Below are positions 51,712 through 60,893 of a DNA stretch of 64,000 nt, piece by piece. The notes under the pieces are model-generated. The model was not told the DNA's origin and did no database searches. It saw nothing but the letters and a program-made list of their open reading frames with translations. Each line of letters opens with the position of its first letter. Position 1 is the stretch's first letter. A program made the position numbers and the translations under genes. The DNA lies in assembly GCF_002951615.1 (NCBI RefSeq), contig NZ_CP019063.1, positions 434,001-498,000 of the forward strand, in the 5' to 3' direction. This DNA comes from Rahnella sikkimica. GTDB lineage: Bacteria; Pseudomonadota; Gammaproteobacteria; Enterobacterales; Enterobacteriaceae.

Positions 51712-52338
51712 ATGGCAGCGAAAATTATTTCTTTCCTGAACGGGAAGGGCGGGGTAGGGAAAACCACGACGTCGATTAACATCGCAACCTGTCTTGCCCG
51801 GCAAGGGCATAAAGTTGTGATGGTCGATACCGATCCACAGGGAAGCATCAGCAACTGGTACGACGAAACAAAATGCAAGTTTGACCTGGCTGAAGCCGCA
51901 TCTGAAAAAGAAGTCTATACCGTACGCAAACAGCTGAAAGAATATGATTACGTCGTCATCGACGGAGCTGCAGCAATCTCTGCAATTTCATCCGCAGCCG
52001 TCATGGTCAGTGATTTAGTGCTGATCCCCGTGACACCGTCACCTTTAGATTTCGCAGCCTGCGGCGCAATACTTGCCGTTGTCGAGGCACGTGAAAATTT
52101 ACAGCCTGTCATCGCGCGTTTTCTTATCACCAAGAAAGTCGCATCCGCTAAGATGCTGGAAGTCCTGAAGGAATCCATTGCTGATACAGGCGTTCCGGCA
52201 CTGCGCACAGGCACCACGCAGCGCCAGGTTTACATCCGTACCATGATGGATGGCGGAACAGTCTTCGATACAACGGACGGTAATGCGAAAGGCGAGATTG
52301 AAATTATGACCAAAGAAATTACGGAGTTGTTGAAATGA
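51712..52338 (+). CDS. parA: ParA/ParF-type partition ATPase
   Basis: The 208-residue protein is a small (type Ib) ParA: the deviant Walker [15 protein letters not shown] at residues 11-24, [32 protein letters not shown] and [19 protein letters not shown]. It lacks the N-terminal DNA-binding domain of large ParA proteins, as in ParF of plasmid TP228 (about the same length). It assembles on nucleoid DNA with ATP and moves the plasmid through its partner. GAGG precedes the ATG. It overlaps the next gene by four bases (ATGA). Confidence 0.93.
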   Translation: MAAKIISFLNGKGGVGKTTTSINIATCLARQGHKVVMVDTDPQGSISNWYDETKCKFDLAEAASEKEVYTVRKQLKEYDYVVIDGAAAISAISSAAVMVSDLVLIPVTPSPLDFAACGAILAVVEARENLQPVIARFLITKKVASAKMLEVLKESIADTGVPALRTGTTQRQVYIRTMMDGGTVFDTTDGNAKGEIEIMTKEITELLK

Positions 52339-52544
52339 AAATGAAACTTGGCCAGCACAGACAACTGACTACAGCACTGGACGCTGTCGCAAAGCCGCCT
52401 GCTTCCGTGAAGAAGTTGCAGACTAACATCGATGAAGAACTGCATCGCCGGTTCAAAACCAGCTGCTTCCTGCAGGATCGCGAGATGAAAGACGTTCTGA
52501 CAGAGCTGATCCAAGCCTGGTTGGTCACTAACGAACGTTCCTGA
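52335..52544 (+). CDS. ParG-like ribbon-helix-helix centromere-binding protein
   Basis: The 69-residue protein has a basic, flexible N-terminus ([26 protein letters not shown]) and a C-terminal ribbon-helix-helix domain: the strand [41 protein letters not shown]. Size and layout match ParG of TP228 (76 residues), in which a mobile tail stimulates ParF and the RHH dimer binds the 8-bp repeats. Position directly after the ParF-type gene, with a four-base overlap, makes this the likely binder of the array at 50185-51670. Confidence 0.85.
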   Translation: MKMKLGQHRQLTTALDAVAKPPASVKKLQTNIDEELHRRFKTSCFLQDREMKDVLTELIQAWLVTNERS

Positions 52545-52768
52545 TCGTTTGTACTGTCTGGATCGGGCCTTCTGAGGCCCGTTTCTGTGGTTAAAGTCCG
52601 CCAGCCCTCACTCTGCCTGTTGTTATCACTTCCCTGTCTCTTCCTCAAAAGCGTCGCCTGTATCTATCAGGATCCCAAGATCAAATAGTGTTTTGTTTAT
52701 TTTATAAGTTTAGATCTTTCTCTTTAAGGGTGGTTTTTTCTTATATTTATCAGTGCAGTATAAGCTGT

Positions 52769-53890
52769 CTTGTGGATGAATTTCCTGTCCCAAGTGGAGA
52801 TCCTTCCTGCTGGATGTGGATCCTTTTCATGATCAATGTAGAGCTTTTTCCTGTGGATAATTTCCTTACAGATCAGTCCAGTAAATACGTGGAGTGTTTT
52901 TCTGTGGATAGCTTCCTTCACCATCATAATGAACCCACAACAGCTTAGATTTAACGCTAACGTATTGCCAGTCATCATTTTTCTGATACGTGGAGTAATT
53001 TCCTGATCACCACAAGATCGCTAATGTGGAGATATTTCCTGTGACAGCGTCACGTTGTGTCACGTAACAGGGAGAGGATCATCCTGGCCAGGCATAATCA
53101 GCTTCAGAAATCGGTATCCGGGCAGCAGAGCAGGGCATATGTGGAAGCTTTTCCTGATCCAGTTTATCTATATGTGGAGACATTATCTGATCTGATGGAC
53201 GTTACGCATAAGATTACTGAAAAAATAGTACTTTAAAAACAGTGAATTAGAATAATGGTGACGTTGTCACGCACGTATATGTGGAAGAATTATCTGATCA
53301 AACGTCGGTGAGTTGGCGCTAACTGTCCTATCAGAGAACGCCTCCGGTGAGATACGTGGAAGATTTTCCTGATCCGTTGATTTGCTATACGTGGAAAGAT
53401 TTCCTGAGATCGTAACACCTCCTTTATGTGGAGTAATTTCCTGATTACCGATCGCGTATTCCCAAATGTGGAGACATTTTCTGATCCCAGGACGAGCTTA
53501 CGTGGAAAGTTTTCCTGTAGATCCTGTTTCAGACAGGGAAAGGACCGGGTTGATGAAATGAGAAGGGGATCACAAAGCCGGTTCCGGTCAGTTAACGTGC
53601 TATTCAGGCTTACATGTGGAAGAATTTTCTGTTCGACAGGGGAGGTTAGCGCGTATTGCGGATATTCATGGCTGGAGATCTTCAGTGCTATAAGTGGAGT
53701 AATTTCCTGTAAAAAGCGAGCCGATCCAGCATGTTAAAAAAAGGATCCCAAATGGCGTGGAAAATCATATGTGGAAGTTTTTCCTGATCGATGTTTTCGG
53801 ATCCTTTGCTAATCATATGAAATTAAAGAAATAAATAACGCTTGTTTTTACTTTACGGCAGTATTTTTTATGTGGAATAATTTACCCACT
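52769..53890. repeat. Iteron field and probable replication origin (oriV)
   Basis: About 21 direct repeats of 22 bp point toward the rep gene. The consensus is TAYGTGGA, then a variable block, then TTTCCTGATC. Well-conserved copies start at 52987, 53023, 53138, 53171, 53278, 53353, 53388, 53425, 53465, 53499, 53613, 53691, 53768 and 53869; seven weaker copies lie in 52769-52945. Many end in TGATC, so they carry a Dam site. The last copy lies in an AT-rich stretch (53815-53890), a likely unwinding region next to rep. No gene is visible in this region. Confidence 0.9.
52852..52860 (-). promoter_or_regulatory. DnaA box within the iteron field
   Basis: TGTGGATAA is the exact complement of the consensus DnaA box TTATCCACA. 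It coincides with the left part of an iteron-like repeat. A one-mismatch copy, TGTGGATAG, lies near 52912. Confidence 0.7.
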
Positions 53891-53912
53891 TTCCACTTAT
53901 GGATCCTGCTAC

Positions 53913-54899
53913 ATGGAACTGAATAAACTCACCGTAGTTCAGGGGAACGATCTTCTTGAAGGCGCCTACAGCGTTACTCTGGATGAAATGCGCTTGCTTA
54001 ACCTGGCGCTGGCACAAATTGATAGCAGGAAACCTCAGCCGGACACGTTATATCGACTTTTCCCTCAGGATTACCAGCGGATCTACGGGGTAAACCCGAC
54101 CAGCAGCCATCGCCAGTTGCGTGAAGCTGCAGAAAGCCTGATGAAAAAGCCGGTCACCATCTACAAACCGGATACGAAAACCGGAAAGGTCCGTACCGTT
54201 CAGCTTTCGTGGTTCTCGCGGCTGGAATACGTCAGCAGCGATGATCACAGCGCCGTTGTACTGAGATTCGGTCAGGACGTCGCACCGTATCTGTATGAAT
54301 TAAAAGAGTCTTTTACCAAACTCAATTTTGCTAATATCGCAAAACTGGATACGCCGTTCTCCGTGCGCCTGTATGGCTGGTTAATCAAAGCCAAAAACCT
54401 CTACGGGCGACGCAGCGGCAAAGCCATAGAAGTGACGCTGGATCTCAACTGGATGCGTGAGAAGGCCGGTCTGGCGGGTAAATACGAGGACTATCGTGAC
54501 TTCCGCCAGAAGCTGCTTGAACCGACGATCAACCGGATCAACGCCAATACCGATATTTCTGTGGTCTGGGAGCCAGTGAAGCAGGGCAGAACCGTGGTGT
54601 CGATCAAGTTCGCCTATGTCGATGAGTCCGCGCCAGAAGCCAGCAAACCGCTGCGCCCGCGCTTACCACGCCGTCCGCGCGCGGTGGCAGGCTCTGCGCT
54701 GGAAGGCGAGTGGGCACGCCGTTGTATCACCATCTTCGAAGAATATCGTGAGAAATTAAGTGCTTACGACGTAGAAGAAAAGGCGACGTTACCGGATCTG
54801 CGCAAGCTTTCAGGCTGGTACAAGCTGATTGGCGAGAAGAGCAAACAAAAAGAGATCCTCTCCGAAGTCAGTTCCCGCAGTAAGAAAACCGCCGCCTGA
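53913..54899 (+). CDS. repA: Rep_3-family plasmid replication initiator
   Basis: The 328-residue protein has the two winged-helix layout of Rep_3 initiators (RepE/Pi type): LTVVQGNDLLEGAYSVTLDEMRLLNLALAQID at the start, YGVNPTSSHRQLREAAESLMKKPVTI, SFTKLNFANIAKLDTPFSVRLYGWLI, and a second domain with WMREKAGLAGKYEDYRDFRQKLLEPTINRINANTDISV. A C-terminal extension of about 90 residues is rich in Arg, Pro and Lys. It binds the iterons directly upstream to start replication. The promoter probably lies in the last iteron region, giving autoregulation. Confidence 0.95.
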   Translation: MELNKLTVVQGNDLLEGAYSVTLDEMRLLNLALAQIDSRKPQPDTLYRLFPQDYQRIYGVNPTSSHRQLREAAESLMKKPVTIYKPDTKTGKVRTVQLSWFSRLEYVSSDDHSAVVLRFGQDVAPYLYELKESFTKLNFANIAKLDTPFSVRLYGWLIKAKNLYGRRSGKAIEVTLDLNWMREKAGLAGKYEDYRDFRQKLLEPTINRINANTDISVVWEPVKQGRTVVSIKFAYVDESAPEASKPLRPRLPRRPRAVAGSALEGEWARRCITIFEEYREKLSAYDVEEKATLPDLRKLSGWYKLIGEKSKQKEILSEVSSRSKKTAA

Positions 54900-54927
54900 C
54901 AGTCTGGCCGGAAAGCATTCGGAAATG

Positions 54928-54960
54928 AACGGCGTATCTTCGATGAGATACGCCGTTTTT
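54928..54960 (+). terminator. Terminator of rep
   Basis: AACGGCGTATCT and AGATACGCCGTT form a perfect 12-bp stem with a 6-base loop, followed by a T run. Confidence 0.92.
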
Positions 54961-55050
54961 CTTTGTATGGATCCGAAGTGTTAAGACGTCCTTCACAGTT
55001 AACTCACTGATTATCATGATCTATATAGTTAGTGAGTACTTACTGGGTGT

Positions 55051-55072
55051 GGGCAGGAAATCCTTCCACATT
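55051..55072 (-). repeat. Isolated inverted iteron downstream of rep
   Basis: Read on the minus strand this segment is AATGTGGAAGG followed by ATTTCCTGCCC, a good match to the iteron consensus, in the opposite direction to the main field and on the far side of rep. Confidence 0.75.
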
Positions 55073-55212
55073 AGCCGTTTTGGCGGCTTTTTCAGCGTAC
55101 TGCTCAAAAGCTATAAGCCATATTTTTTCGTTGTTAGACAAGGACAAACCCCAACCTTACTCTTCGTCATGTTTTGTAAACCTATTGCACACTTATTGAT
55201 GAGGGATGTCAC

Positions 55213-56925
55213 TTGGCTACGTTACTCACTTCTGCCCCCGCGCAATCAGTCTCCCGCGCGCGCCGCAACGCTTCTTTTAAAATCGCATTGCTGGCCAGCG
55301 CCGTAATGTTTTCTTCTTTATCCTTTGCGGACGATGTTCTCAAAGAAGGCATCACGCCGGCCACAGACGCCAGCCAGGTTCCTGCCGCCGCAAAACTGCG
55401 TACAGACACCGTGATCGCCGGGATCTCCGAACCGCAGGGGATTTTTAACCCTTACTTCTTCGTGAATGGCTGGGATGAAAACGTCACCAACGTGATTTTC
55501 GCCCGCCTGATTGACTGGGACAGTCAGGGCAAACTGGTTCCGGGTCTGGCAGAAAGCTGGACGGTCAGCCCGGACGGCAAAACCTACACCATCAAACTGC
55601 GGCCGAACCTCAAGTACAGCGATGGTTCTGCGCTGACGGCGGAAGATGTCGCGTTCACACTGACCGTGTTGTATGACCCGAAATATGATGGCGATACCGA
55701 TATCACGCTGGCGCATATTGCCGGTGGCGATGACTATAAACAGGGCAAAGCGGACAGCGTCAGCGGCCTGAAAGTCATCGACCCGCTGACCTTACAGGTG
55801 ACGACCACCCAACCGGGCGCGACCACGCTGCAAAAAATCGGCGGGCCGGTGCTGTCAAAAGCTTACTACGGGAAAGATTATCAGCGCGGAAATCTCGACA
55901 CCCTGCGCACGCTGCACGGCAAACCACTGGGTAACGGCCCATACGTTTACGACAAATACATTCCGGGGCAGGAGATCCGTTTCCATGCCAACAAAAACTA
56001 TTATCGCGGCACGCCTCCGACGCCACGTTTCATTTATCGCGTCACCAATCCGTCGACCAACTTCCAGCTGTTCCAGACCGGTGATACTGATTACGACGCC
56101 TTTACGTCACGCCCGGATGATATCGAACAGCTGAAACTCCTCGGTTTTGCGAACATCAACCTGTACGGATCCAGCGATTACAGCAAGATTGAGTTCAACC
56201 TGCATCGCCCTATATTGCAGGATGTGAAAGTTCGCCAGGCGCTGATCTACGGTCTGGATCGCCAGAAACTGATCGACGTGGTGTATCAGGGCTACGGCAC
56301 CGTGGCTATCGAGCCGATCGCACCAATCTCCTGGGCGTATAACACCGACGGCGTGAATCCGTACAAATTCGATCCGGCGCAGGCCAACAAATTATTGGAT
56401 GAAGCGGGCTGGAAAACCGGCACGGACGGGATCCGTGTGAAAGACGGCAAGCGTCTGGAACTGACGCTGCTGGTCAGCAAAAAAGTGCTGAACGACGCGC
56501 TGATCCCGATTGCCAAAGAGGATTACCAGAAAATCGGTGTGCTGCTGAAACCGCAGGTCGTGGATTTCAACGCGCTGATGTCACAGCGTAAAGCGGGGAA
56601 TTACGATCTGGCGTCATTCAGCACCAGTACGCTCAACGATCCGCACGACGGCGTCTGGGATTACTACAGCACCGAGGCGAAAGAGCAGGGCTATAACAAT
56701 CCTGAAGTGGATAAGCTGATCAACGAAGGCAATGCGACGCTCGATATCGAAAAACGTAAGCCGGTTTACCACGAACTGTACAAAGTTCTGGCGAACGATC
56801 CGCCGGTGATCCTGCTCGGCAACCGTAAAATTCTGTCGGCCAGCAGCGCCCGCGTGACCGGTTTCAAACCGGATATTTACAACGGCCTGACCGGCAGTCT
56901 GCCGGATGTCAAAATCGTTAAATAA
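55213..56925 (+). CDS. Peptide/opine-type ABC transporter binding protein (SBP_bac_5)
   Basis: The 570-residue protein starts at TTG 55213 with GAGGGATG upstream. It has a signal sequence (FKIALLASAVMFSSLSFA) and the family-5 binding-protein core: ARLIDWDSQGKLVPGLAESWTVSPDGKTYTIKLRPNLKYSDGSALTAEDVAFTL, LGNGPYVYDKYIPGQEI, DVKVRQALIYGLDRQKLIDVVYQGYG, NNPEVDKLINEGNATLDIEKRKPVYHELYKVL. Ligands of such proteins include peptides, opines, glutathione and nickel; none can be chosen here. It leads a five-gene operon. Confidence 0.9.
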   Translation: MATLLTSAPAQSVSRARRNASFKIALLASAVMFSSLSFADDVLKEGITPATDASQVPAAAKLRTDTVIAGISEPQGIFNPYFFVNGWDENVTNVIFARLIDWDSQGKLVPGLAESWTVSPDGKTYTIKLRPNLKYSDGSALTAEDVAFTLTVLYDPKYDGDTDITLAHIAGGDDYKQGKADSVSGLKVIDPLTLQVTTTQPGATTLQKIGGPVLSKAYYGKDYQRGNLDTLRTLHGKPLGNGPYVYDKYIPGQEIRFHANKNYYRGTPPTPRFIYRVTNPSTNFQLFQTGDTDYDAFTSRPDDIEQLKLLGFANINLYGSSDYSKIEFNLHRPILQDVKVRQALIYGLDRQKLIDVVYQGYGTVAIEPIAPISWAYNTDGVNPYKFDPAQANKLLDEAGWKTGTDGIRVKDGKRLELTLLVSKKVLNDALIPIAKEDYQKIGVLLKPQVVDFNALMSQRKAGNYDLASFSTSTLNDPHDGVWDYYSTEAKEQGYNNPEVDKLINEGNATLDIEKRKPVYHELYKVLANDPPVILLGNRKILSASSARVTGFKPDIYNGLTGSLPDVKIVK

Positions 56926-56940
56926 TCAGAAATCACGTTG

Positions 56941-56960
56941 CTGCCGGTCTTTACCGGCAG
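56941..56960. other. Intercistronic hairpin before the first permease
   Basis: CTGCCGGT, loop CTTT, ACCGGCAG form a perfect 8-bp stem 16 bases after the binding-protein stop and just before the permease ribosome site. It may stabilise the binding-protein message or partly attenuate. Confidence 0.6.
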
Positions 56961-56976
56961 CTTCAATGAGAAAGTC

Positions 56977-57936
56977 ATGAGAAATTTCATTCTGCGTCGT
57001 TTGCTTCAAACCATTCCGATGTTGTTCCTCGCTTCACTGCTGATCTTCATGCTGTTCGCCAAAACGCCGGGCGATTTTATCGACGGCAATATCACCCTGA
57101 CCGCACAGCGTGCAGCCGAACTCAAAGCGTTATACGGCCTCGATCAGCCGCTGCTTAGCCGCTATCTGCACTGGCTGGGAAACCTGCTTCAGGGCGATCT
57201 GGGCTTCTCGCTGCAATACCAGATCCCGGTGAGTCAGTTGCTGAATCAGTACATCTGGAACTCCTTCCTGCTGGCGACGATCGCGATGGTGCTGTACTGG
57301 GGGATCGCGCTGGCGGTGGGCATTGTTTCTGCTATGAAACCGTATTCGCTGTTTGATCACGTCGTCAGCGTGGTGATATTCGCGGCGATGTCATTCCCGA
57401 CGTTTTTCCTTTGCCTGCTGTTGATCAAATGGTTTGCGGTTGATCTCCACTGGTTGCCGGTCGGCGGCATGACCAATACCGGCAGCGATGCCACCGGCTG
57501 GGCCTGGGTGATGCAGGTCGCGGCACATCTGGTGTTACCGGTGATTGCGCTGGTGATGCTTCAGGCGGGCAGCCTGACGCGCTATTTCCGCGCCAGCATG
57601 CTGGACGTTGTGCGCATGGATTTCATCCGCACCGCGCGCGCCAAAGGGCTGCGTGAACGCACGGTCATTTTTAAACACGCACTGCGGAACGCACTGTTAC
57701 CGATTATCACGCTGTTAGGATTCGAACTGCCGGGGCTGTTTTCCGGGGCGCTGATCACCGAAAAAGTCTTTAACTGGCCGGGCGTGGGGCACATTCATAT
57801 TGATTCGCTGGCAGCGCGCGACTATCCGGTGCTGATGGGATTTACGCTGTTTCTGGCGGTGCTGACCATTCTGGGCAACCTGATTGCCGATGTGCTTTAT
57901 GCGTGGGCTGACCCGCGTATTCGTGTGAGGTCGTGA
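56977..57936 (+). CDS. Dpp/Opp-type ABC permease 1
   Basis: From the ATG at 56977 the protein has 319 residues with six membrane segments. It begins MRNFILRRLLQTIPMLFLASLLIF and carries the DppB-type loop RTARAKGLRERTVIFKHALRNALLPIITLLGFELPGLFSGALITEKVFNWPGVG. Its stop overlaps the next start (TGATG). Confidence 0.92.
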   Translation: MRNFILRRLLQTIPMLFLASLLIFMLFAKTPGDFIDGNITLTAQRAAELKALYGLDQPLLSRYLHWLGNLLQGDLGFSLQYQIPVSQLLNQYIWNSFLLATIAMVLYWGIALAVGIVSAMKPYSLFDHVVSVVIFAAMSFPTFFLCLLLIKWFAVDLHWLPVGGMTNTGSDATGWAWVMQVAAHLVLPVIALVMLQAGSLTRYFRASMLDVVRMDFIRTARAKGLRERTVIFKHALRNALLPIITLLGFELPGLFSGALITEKVFNWPGVGHIHIDSLAARDYPVLMGFTLFLAVLTILGNLIADVLYAWADPRIRVRS

Positions 57937-58883
57937 TGTTTGGATCATTATTTTCCACTAACCGCCGGCTTCGTGAAGCGGAAATTCCGGCGATGGCGCA
58001 GGTGACACCGTCACCGTGGCAGCAGGCCTGGAAATCATTGCGCCAGAACCGGCTGGCGATGTTTTGCCTCATCCTTCTGCTGGTCATGGCGGTCTGGTGC
58101 ATAGTGGGCCCTTACTATTCGCCATGGCGCGATGACGCCACCGATGCGCTGATGATTAATAAAGCGCCAAATGCCGATCACTGGCTGGGCACCGATTTTC
58201 TGGGACGCGACGTCTACACGCGGCTGCTGCTGGCCGGACGCATTTCGCTGATCATCGGCCTGCTCACTATGTTGCTCTCCGTGACGCTCGGGTATCTGAT
58301 GGGCGCGGTTTCGGGGTATCTGGGCGGGGTCGCCGACAAAATCATCATGCGTTTTGCCGATCTGGTGATGACCATTCCGAGCCTGCCGCTGCTGATTGTG
58401 ATGGGCGCGATGCTTTCGGAACTCGATTTCTCGCCGGATTCCCGCGTCTACATGGTGATCGTGATGCTTAGCTTGCTGGAATGGCCGAAACTGGCGCGTC
58501 TGGTGCGCGGGCAAATCCTGTCCCTGCGCGAGCGTGATTTCATGCTGGCGACGCAGGTGCTCGGGCTGTCCGCGCGCCGTCGTCTGTTCGGCCATCTGTT
58601 GCCCAATACCGTGCCCATTCTGGTGGTAATGGCGACGATGGCGGTGGCAAACGCCATTCTCAGTGAATCGGCGCTCAGCTATCTCGGGCTGGGCGTGGTG
58701 CCGCCGACGCCTTCATGGGGAAACATGATGGACGCGGCCAACAGCCTGATCGACTTCCAGCGCCGTCCGTGGCTGTGGATGCCGCCGGGTGTGGCGATTT
58801 TTATCACCGTTATTGCGATTAACGTGCTGGGCGATGGCCTGCGTGATGCACTTGATCCTAAGATGAAACGGAGCCAAAAATGA
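57936..58883 (+). CDS. Dpp/Opp-type ABC permease 2
   Basis: The 315-residue protein has six membrane segments. It has the DppC-type N-terminal HWLGTDFLGRDVYTRLLLAGRISLIIGLL and the loop ATQVLGLSARRRLFGHLLPNTVPILVVMATMAVANAILSESALSYLGLGVVPPTPSWGNMM. It overlaps its neighbours on both sides, indicating translational coupling in the operon. Confidence 0.93.
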   Translation: MFGSLFSTNRRLREAEIPAMAQVTPSPWQQAWKSLRQNRLAMFCLILLLVMAVWCIVGPYYSPWRDDATDALMINKAPNADHWLGTDFLGRDVYTRLLLAGRISLIIGLLTMLLSVTLGYLMGAVSGYLGGVADKIIMRFADLVMTIPSLPLLIVMGAMLSELDFSPDSRVYMVIVMLSLLEWPKLARLVRGQILSLRERDFMLATQVLGLSARRRLFGHLLPNTVPILVVMATMAVANAILSESALSYLGLGVVPPTPSWGNMMDAANSLIDFQRRPWLWMPPGVAIFITVIAINVLGDGLRDALDPKMKRSQK

Positions 58884-59884
58884 CTGAACCGTTGATCCGT
58901 TTTAATCAGCTTTCGCTGTCATTTTCCAGCGATCAGGGGCGCGTGCGTGCGGTGCAGGATGTCACGTTTGACGTTCAGGCCGGGCAAACTGTCGGCATTG
59001 TGGGTGAATCCGGTTGCGGGAAAAGCGTCACGGCGATGTCGCTGATGGGATTATTACCGCCGCAGGCCGCGCGCATTGATGGTGGCGAAATCCTGTTTCA
59101 GGGGCGTGATTTGCTGAAACTGCGCCCGTCGCAGATGGCGGATTTACGCGGCAACCAGCTGGCGATGATTTTTCAGGAACCGATGACCGCGCTGAATCCG
59201 GTGCTGACCATTGGTGAACAGCTGGTCGAGCCGCTGATCCGCCATCTCGGGGAATCGCCAAAATCGGCCTGGGAAAAGGCAACGAAGATGATCACTGAGG
59301 TCGGGCTTGCGCGTGCAGAAAGCCTGATGACCAGCTATCCGCACCAGCTTTCGGGCGGCATGTTACAGCGCATCATGATCGCGATGGCGCTGAGCTGTAA
59401 GCCGCAGTTACTGATCGCCGATGAGCCCACGACGGCGCTGGACGTTACCGTGCAGGCGCAGATCTTAGGGCTGTTACGCGATCAGGCGCGGCAAAATCGT
59501 ATGGCGCTGATGCTGATTACGCATGATCTGGGCGTGATTGCGCAGATGGCCGATTACGTTGTAGTGATGTACGCCGGGAAAATTGTTGAGCAGGGCGCAA
59601 CGGCGGAGGTGCTGCGCAATCCGCTGCATCCGTACACGCAGGGTCTGATCGCGTCGCGGCCCACGCCGGGCGAGCGCCGTCGGCGTTTGTATTCCATTCC
59701 CGGTCAGGTGCCGGATCTGGCGGCGCTCCCGCCGTACTGTGCGTTTACCGATCGTTGCGAACGCGCCACCGACCGCTGTCGTCAGGGGATCCCGCTGCTG
59801 GAAGGGCGGTCGCGGCAGGCGGCCTGTTTTTACAGCGGGCTGAGTCCGGCGAATGAAACGACGCAGAAGGAGTTGCAGGCATGA
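58880..59884 (+). CDS. Dpp/Opp-type ABC ATPase 1 (DppD-like)
   Basis: The 334-residue protein has Walker [15 protein letters not shown], signature [15 protein letters not shown], Walker [13 protein letters not shown] and switch His in [11 protein letters not shown]. The C-terminal [20 protein letters not shown] is the oligopeptide transporter extension with cysteines that may bind an iron-sulfur cluster in this family. It overlaps both neighbours by four bases. Confidence 0.94.
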   Translation: MTEPLIRFNQLSLSFSSDQGRVRAVQDVTFDVQAGQTVGIVGESGCGKSVTAMSLMGLLPPQAARIDGGEILFQGRDLLKLRPSQMADLRGNQLAMIFQEPMTALNPVLTIGEQLVEPLIRHLGESPKSAWEKATKMITEVGLARAESLMTSYPHQLSGGMLQRIMIAMALSCKPQLLIADEPTTALDVTVQAQILGLLRDQARQNRMALMLITHDLGVIAQMADYVVVMYAGKIVEQGATAEVLRNPLHPYTQGLIASRPTPGERRRRLYSIPGQVPDLAALPPYCAFTDRCERATDRCRQGIPLLEGRSRQAACFYSGLSPANETTQKELQA

Positions 59885-60864
59885 GTACCGACAATCTGAT
59901 GAGTTCCGACTACCTGATAGAAGTGGACGGCCTGAAGAAACACTTCCCGATCCGTGACGGCGTTTTCGGGCAGGAAACCGGGCAACTGCGTGCGGTGGAT
60001 GGCGTCAGTTTTAACATCCGCAAAGGCACGATTTTCGGGCTGGTGGGCGAATCCGGCAGCGGCAAAACCACCGTCGGCAGAACGCTGCTCGGGCTGTACG
60101 ACAAAACGGCAGGCAGCGTGAAGTTTCGCGGTGAGGATTTGCACCGGCTCAAACCGAAACAGCTGAAAGCCCTGCGACCGAAAATTCAGCTGGTGTTTCA
60201 GGATCCCTACAGTTCGCTGAATCCGCGTATTCGTATTGGTGACGCGATCGGCGAAGCGATGCTGGAACATAAACTCTGCTCACGCGCTGAACTGCACGGC
60301 AAAGTGCTGGACGTGATGAAAATCTGCGGGCTGTCGCCGCTGCATTACAACCGGTTTCCGCATGAGTTTTCCGGCGGACAACGCCAGCGTATTGGCATTG
60401 CGCGGGCGCTGATCCTGCAACCGGAATTCATTATTGCCGACGAGCCGATTTCCGCGCTCGACGTCTCGATTCAGGCGCAGATCATCAACTTGTTCTCAGA
60501 TTTACGCGACGATCACGGCGTGACATTTTTGTTTATCTCGCACGATCTGGGCGTGGTGGAACATCTGTGTGACGACGTGGCGGTAATGTATCTGGGGCAA
60601 CTGGTGGAAACCGCGAGCCGCGATGCTTTATTCCGCCAGCCTTTGCATCCGTATACGCAGGCGTTACTGGCCGCCGTGCCGACGCTTGATCCTGACAGCG
60701 AGCCGGTGGCAATGGTCAGCGGTGAAATTCCGGATCCGTCAAAACCGCCGTCCGGCTGTCGTTTCCATACCCGCTGCCCGCGAGCGACCGAACGTTGCCG
60801 CGCTGAAATTCCGTTACTGCGTGAAGTGGAAAGCGGTCACCGCGTCGCCTGCCATCTTGTGTGA
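59881..60864 (+). CDS. Dpp/Opp-type ABC ATPase 2 (DppF-like)
   Basis: The 327-residue protein has Walker A VGESGSGKTTVGRT, Q-loop LVFQDPYSSLNPR, signature FSGGQRQRIGIARAL, Walker B FIIADEPISALD and switch His in FISHDLGVVEH. It carries the C-terminal GCRFHTRCPRATERCRAEIP extension. It ends the five-gene operon and converges with the LysR gene about 30 bases further on. Confidence 0.94.
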   Translation: MSTDNLMSSDYLIEVDGLKKHFPIRDGVFGQETGQLRAVDGVSFNIRKGTIFGLVGESGSGKTTVGRTLLGLYDKTAGSVKFRGEDLHRLKPKQLKALRPKIQLVFQDPYSSLNPRIRIGDAIGEAMLEHKLCSRAELHGKVLDVMKICGLSPLHYNRFPHEFSGGQRQRIGIARALILQPEFIIADEPISALDVSIQAQIINLFSDLRDDHGVTFLFISHDLGVVEHLCDDVAVMYLGQLVETASRDALFRQPLHPYTQALLAAVPTLDPDSEPVAMVSGEIPDPSKPPSGCRFHTRCPRATERCRAEIPLLREVESGHRVACHLV

Positions 60865-60893
60865 TTTCCGGTTCTTTCCCGCCGCGGCTGGCG

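Larger units (their letters stand above)
54900..55212. other. Spacer after rep
   Basis: A spacer of about 310 bases that contains the rep terminator, one inverted iteron (both annotated separately), and the promoter of the peptide-type ABC operon. I see no gene. Confidence 0.5.
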
